This document shows positions 60,441-64,000 of a stretch of 64,000 nucleotides of DNA, in pieces (within the stretch, counting starts at the first letter, position 1; every line of letters begins with the position of its first letter). The position numbers were made by a program, and so were the translations under genes. The stretch is from Paragonimus skrjabini miyazakii (taxonomy: Eukaryota; Platyhelminthes; Trematoda; Plagiorchiida; Troglotrematidae): the NCBI GenBank assembly GCA_014338405.1, contig JTDE01001501.1:42674-106673 (forward strand), read 5' to 3'. Under the pieces are notes generated by a model. That model did no database searches, had not been told where the DNA came from, and saw only the letters and a list, made by a program, of their open reading frames with translations.

Positions 60441-61690
60441 TTATAAGAAATGAAAGTCAGTTACAACTCCTCGTCCTTGTGACAAAGATTTGCATTAGTG
60501 ATGATCGTCATCATTGGCGACACTCGGACCTAGTGCTTATTCACGTACTGAGCCGAAGGAAATTTCGAAAGGAATGCAAAACTGCGAACACTTGTAACTG
60601 ATATTCCATTATTACTTCAATACGTTTGCTAAGCATTCTGAAACTACTGGATCTAAAATTTTACTCCATGTTTCGCCACTTTGGTCTTTGGTCCATTTTC
60701 AACTCTGGTTTCTCAACATATCGGTAAGATATACGCGCTTCAGAATAAGCAAACAGGGATGTGAATTTCATGTAGCTTATATTCGCATCTGTGTTCAACT
60801 TGTATTTTTATTAATAAACTTGAAGCAAATTGTCTTGGTCGATTTACTCCCCTCGAACGACTGCAGGATATATTACGTTCGTGATATATTTCGACATTCA
60901 TAGTCATCAACTCTTTAGATCTCTGAAGTTTTCATTTCATAGAAGTCACCTATGTGGACGCTTTCTTCTAGCAACTCAAGAATGAACCTAATGCTAAAGT
61001 CTACAGATATCAACCTGATCCTGTCACAAATATTTTCTTTCAACTGAGCTATTCTGTTTCACATTATGGAAGTCGCATATTTCATTTTTCTATACATGCC
61101 TGCATGGTAACTCATGTGCTCTTGACAGACAATGAGGTGATTTAAACTTGTCTCAAGTTGAACATCGAGATGTGGCCAACAATATTTAAGCTAGTATACA
61201 TATTGATTTGATAATCAACGTTCATTTGCACAGCTGACAGTTAAGCCGTCTTGAAAACATAATTTATAGCCATCAGGTTCTGGAGGGTCACAATGAATTT
61301 TATGACTGATCAAGAAATTTTAAATGATACATAATAGAAAACAGTCTAATAATTGACAAATTTCAATGACAAATATAAAGACAAACGCACGACGTGACCT
61401 TAATTTATTCGCAACGTTGTGATAGAATTTTAAGACAAATGGATACACACATGACAAACAAGAAAATGTGTATAATTGTTCTATGAAACTCGTTACATCA
61501 TAGCAGCGAACATCAAAACAGGAGTGAAGTAACTGTTCAGAATATTTGGTCACATTGCGTGGAAATCCATCTAGTGATTGACAAGATTCGAATGAATTTT
61601 TGTAGATATCAACGTTATATACAAATGAGTGTGTTTGTTTGTTGTTGTGTTGGTGCTCATATCCCATGGGTTGATTTTCCGGATAAACAA
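60441..61690. other. Stretch that should include the 5' LTR of the Gypsy element
   Basis: No gene is supported. The primer-binding site that follows implies that a long terminal repeat ends at about 61723, but its start cannot be set because the 3' LTR lies outside the window. A 115-codon minus-strand frame at 61.32-61.67 kb has no recognised motif. Confidence 0.4.
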
Positions 61691-61725
61691 TCTTTATGTT
61701 ATCGACGAGCTTGGCTCACGGCAAA

Positions 61726-61748
61726 TGGTCTTGCGACCAGGATTCGAA
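61726..61748 (+). other. Retrotransposon primer-binding site
   Basis: TGGTCTTGCGACCAGGATTC followed by GAA is complementary to a tRNA 3' end: CCA, a discriminator A, a 7-base acceptor strand (TCGCAAG), a T-stem half (CCTGG) and the T-loop TTCGAAT. It lies two bases after a GGCA that would be the LTR end and just before gag, the expected place for first-strand priming. The donor tRNA species is not identified. Confidence 0.7.
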
Positions 61749-61749
61749 A

Positions 61750-62290
61750 GTAAAGATACCGTGGCAGTAGCCGTTCAAGGGTTGGGCGTTCAGAGTTTCC
61801 TGCAGAACTTCGACGACGTAGTCGGGGTGGTCGAAGTTAAAAACTGCCGGGCGCAGCTGACAGCTTTGCCGACTGTTACGAGGCAATGCAACGGTTCAAG
61901 AGCGCCCGGCTTGGTCCTGGAGACGGCGCTTTCGCTTACGCCCTGTTGCTGTAGACAGCGTTATCAAGAGCCGCGCCATAGTTGAACCGAAATTCAGAAC
62001 AATGCATGTTGATAGATCAGCTCGTGGATGGAATGCCGCCAGCAGTCAGAGGTCAGCTTCGAATGGCTCTCATCGCGCCACCATTTATGTTGGAAAAGTT
62101 GGCCGATGCGGCTCGACAGTTGCTGATATAAAACCATCTGGCAGCCAGCGAGTTGAAGGCAAGTAAACCAAGTAAACCAAGTGAACCAAACGAAGTTCGA
62201 AGTGCGGTGAAAAGTCGACTGAGAAAATGGTGGCGTAGAACGTGTAGAAGGAGGAGGAAAATCGTAGTGACGTGTACTGCACACATTTAA
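61750..62290 (+). pseudogene. Ty3/Gypsy gag, decayed
   Basis: One frame, broken by at least three stops and a shift near 61840, gives LPGAADSFADCYEAMQRFKS, ARLGPGDGAFAYALLL, then MLIDQLVDGMPPAVRGQLRM and ALIAPPFMLEKLADAARQLL. The pattern of a long helical capsid region ending in a 'D-Q-L-V-D-G-x-P' and 'L-E-K-L-A-D-A-A-R' stretch fits retrotransposon Gag. A basic tail with three AAGTAAACC-type 9-base units (62161-62191) follows, then an R-R-T-C-R-R-R-R-K stretch that may be a ruined nucleocapsid zinc knuckle. Gag would package element RNA; this copy cannot make it. Confidence 0.6.
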
Positions 62291-62479
62291 GACGTGGACA
62301 CCGGCAAAGTTTCACTTCCTGCGCAGAAAAAAAACGTACCTAAATTAACGTTTTCCTGATTGTTTGTGAAGTTAAATTTGGTGATATGTACGATCGTTGA
62401 GGCGGCAGTTTGGGTTAGGGTAGAAATCGATGGTTGTTCGGAGTGCTGTTTGATTATCGCCGGGGTAGCAAATCCATTG

Positions 62480-64000
62480 ATTCGGCCAAGACCAGGGAAG
62501 TTAGATCAGCCGTGTGTGCCGGACGTTTGAACAGTCAGTAGATTTACTGGTAAAGGGAATAGCCTGGCAGAATATAATGTCCGAATCAGTGATCGCGCAG
62601 CCAAACAGTTTTCCATCATTTCCCCCTGGCGTACGTCAAACCATAGGAAGAGCGGATTTTCTTGATCACGCTGGAGCTAGGACTGAATTGAAACAAGATA
62701 AACTGACAAAGAAGGATGCTGGTTCAATTAATGGGAAACTGTGAACCACAGCTTGTACAAATTGAAGTACATGCACCTAAGTCAATATCAGCGTGTGACG
62801 GCCGGTTGCTGAATGAAGTGATACGCAGATTACAAGAATTGTTCACTACGGATCAGGATTTGTACGGCTATTGTAACTAGACTGTACACGAAATTCCCAT
62901 TGATCCAAACCGACTGTGACTATACGGTTCCAGAAGAATTCCAATACACCTGCAGTCGCAAATTGAACGAAAAATGAAAGACATGTTGAAAGAAGAATTC
63001 ATTGATGAGGCAGATAGCCCATTTAGTTTCTTCGTCTCCTTGGTAAGAAAGCTCAGTTAAACATTTGAAGATTATCCAATGAAGTAATAAACGCAAGCGT
63101 ATGCACAGTGTTGGAGTTGTGGTCTGGATACCGGCATCTTTCAACCAAGTAATCAGACCGATATAACATAGCTTTTATGGTGGGAGCAAAATAGTATCAC
63201 TTCAAACGAATGTTGTTTGTACTATCGGGTGCCCTTTCTACGGTCAGACGACTGATGCTCAAAATGCTGTACGAATTGCGAGAAACTGTTGTCGGTGGTG
63301 ACGATATAGTCATATACTGTACCAGTGAAGCAGAACATACGATGCGTGTTCAAGTCGTGTTGCAGAAGATTGAACAAGCCGGCCTACTCGGCCACAAGGT
63401 CGGTCAGGGCGAAGTCTAACCATTGCCCGAGAGAGTGACGACGATCGAGGCTTTTCCGGTGCCAACATTGAAGAGAACATTGTGACAGTCTTTGGTCGCG
63501 TTGGGTTTTCTAACTGCTTCATCAAAAGCGTCAATGGCTTCACAAACCCATTATACAGAACTCCTAAGAGGAATTGCCGGGTTCACTGGTATGAAAGAGA
63601 CTATCAGGCGTTTGTTGAGATCCAACAATTGATAAAAATAGAGAACTGGCCATGAAACTACCAGTAAATAAACAGAACTTCGTTATCGCGACCGATGCGA
63701 ATGGTGTTGGACTCGGAGGTGTGCCAAAGCAAAGCGGCGGTGTTGATGAATATGCCATTGGGGAACTATCTCCTGCTGAGTGAATCTATTCAACTATAGA
63801 GAAGGAATGTTTGGCGATAGTGTGGGTCTTATGAAAACGGACGTCACACTTGCATGACTGACGTTTCCGTTTTAAGACTAACCACAAACCGTTGGGCGGA
63901 TTAATTCGGAGAAGAACCCTGGATGAAGGCCATCTCGCCGAACGTTACGACGACAGAAGTACGACTACACAATTCACCGCGTAGCTGGAAAAAATGAACC
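62480..64000 (+). pseudogene. Ty3/Gypsy pol, decayed and internally deleted (runs off the window)
   Basis: Pieces of pol appear in order but in shifting frames. First comes the reverse-transcriptase entry region, 62885-63060: HEIPIDPNR, then R-R-I-P-I-H-L-Q-S-Q-I-E-R-K and MKDMLKEEFIDEADSPFSFF with V-R-K. Then the palm, 63210-63420: GGDDIVIYC in place of the family Y-x-D-D-V-V-V-F, with VLQKIEQAGL after it. A thumb/connection region follows at about 63430-63640. Then RNase H, 63655-63960: NFVIATDANGVGLGG, YSTIEKECLAIVW, and a T-N-H-K-P-L motif. The finger and palm segment between 63060 and 63210 is far too short, so roughly 100 residues are missing. A weak protease-like upstream region is unreadable. 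Gene order matches Gypsy/Metaviridae-type elements. Integrase would lie beyond the window end. Confidence 0.8.

Noticed and set aside
61994..62315. Three overlapping minus-strand frames of 76-96 codons
   Set aside because: They are antisense shadows of the Gypsy gag region; the plus-strand reading has the recognisable motifs.
1..64000. CRISPR arrays, operons, riboswitches or bacterial-type promoters
   Set aside because: No regularly spaced direct repeats, no packed gene strings and no long frames; all signs are eukaryotic noncoding DNA.

Overview
The window looks like AT-rich intergenic and intronic DNA from a eukaryote. No reading frame outside the run of N is long: the largest clean one is about 150 codons. 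There is no operon-like packing, and the sequence is full of decayed dispersed repeats. Penelope-like GIY-YIG remnants, tRNA-derived SINEs and a Ty3/Gypsy element would suit a flatworm such as a fluke, but no single sequence here fixes the species. That assignment is inference.

The best host-gene signal is a plus-strand spliced gene at 42.2-49.8 kb. Three exons (42210-42510, 48584-48883, 49601-49803) have consensus splice borders. Both junctions are phase 1, and together they close a 260-codon frame. The product is cysteine-rich with an immunoglobulin-like signature, an R-T-K-R site and a basic C-terminal segment. I do not recognise it as a known family. Its first intron contains a 948-base assembly gap with a 74-bp near-perfect inverted repeat at its right edge. 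Weaker candidate exons are: a minus-strand BTB-like exon at 31.2-31.3 kb, with two possible kelch-like pieces at 30.0-30.2 and 29.5-29.6 kb; a plus-strand C1-like zinc-binding exon at 51.7-51.9 kb; and a plus-strand transmembrane reading frame at 56.2-56.5 kb.

Most of the interpretable sequence is mobile. From left to right there is a tRNA-like SINE (family B) at 8.4 kb, and the C-terminal end of a Penelope-like element (minus) at 9.65-10.19 kb with another family B copy beside it. A 225-bp repeat pair lies at 14.9 and 23.4 kb. A second tRNA-like SINE (family A) occurs at 20.0-20.4, 36.0-36.2 and 38.6-39.0 kb. A 48-bp perfect palindrome sits at 30.86 kb, and a 382-bp MITE-like element with 49-bp terminal inverted repeats at 36.6-37.0 kb. 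An unclassified repeat is shared by 34.4 and 45.4 kb. A family B copy framed by inverted arms of about 66 bp lies at 58.2-58.5 kb. A decayed Ty3/Gypsy element runs from its primer-binding site at 61.73 kb through gag and pol to the window end.

The rest of the window holds no gene I can support. With no annotation or homology search available, exon calls rest on reading frame, splice signals and motif resemblance, and are graded accordingly.
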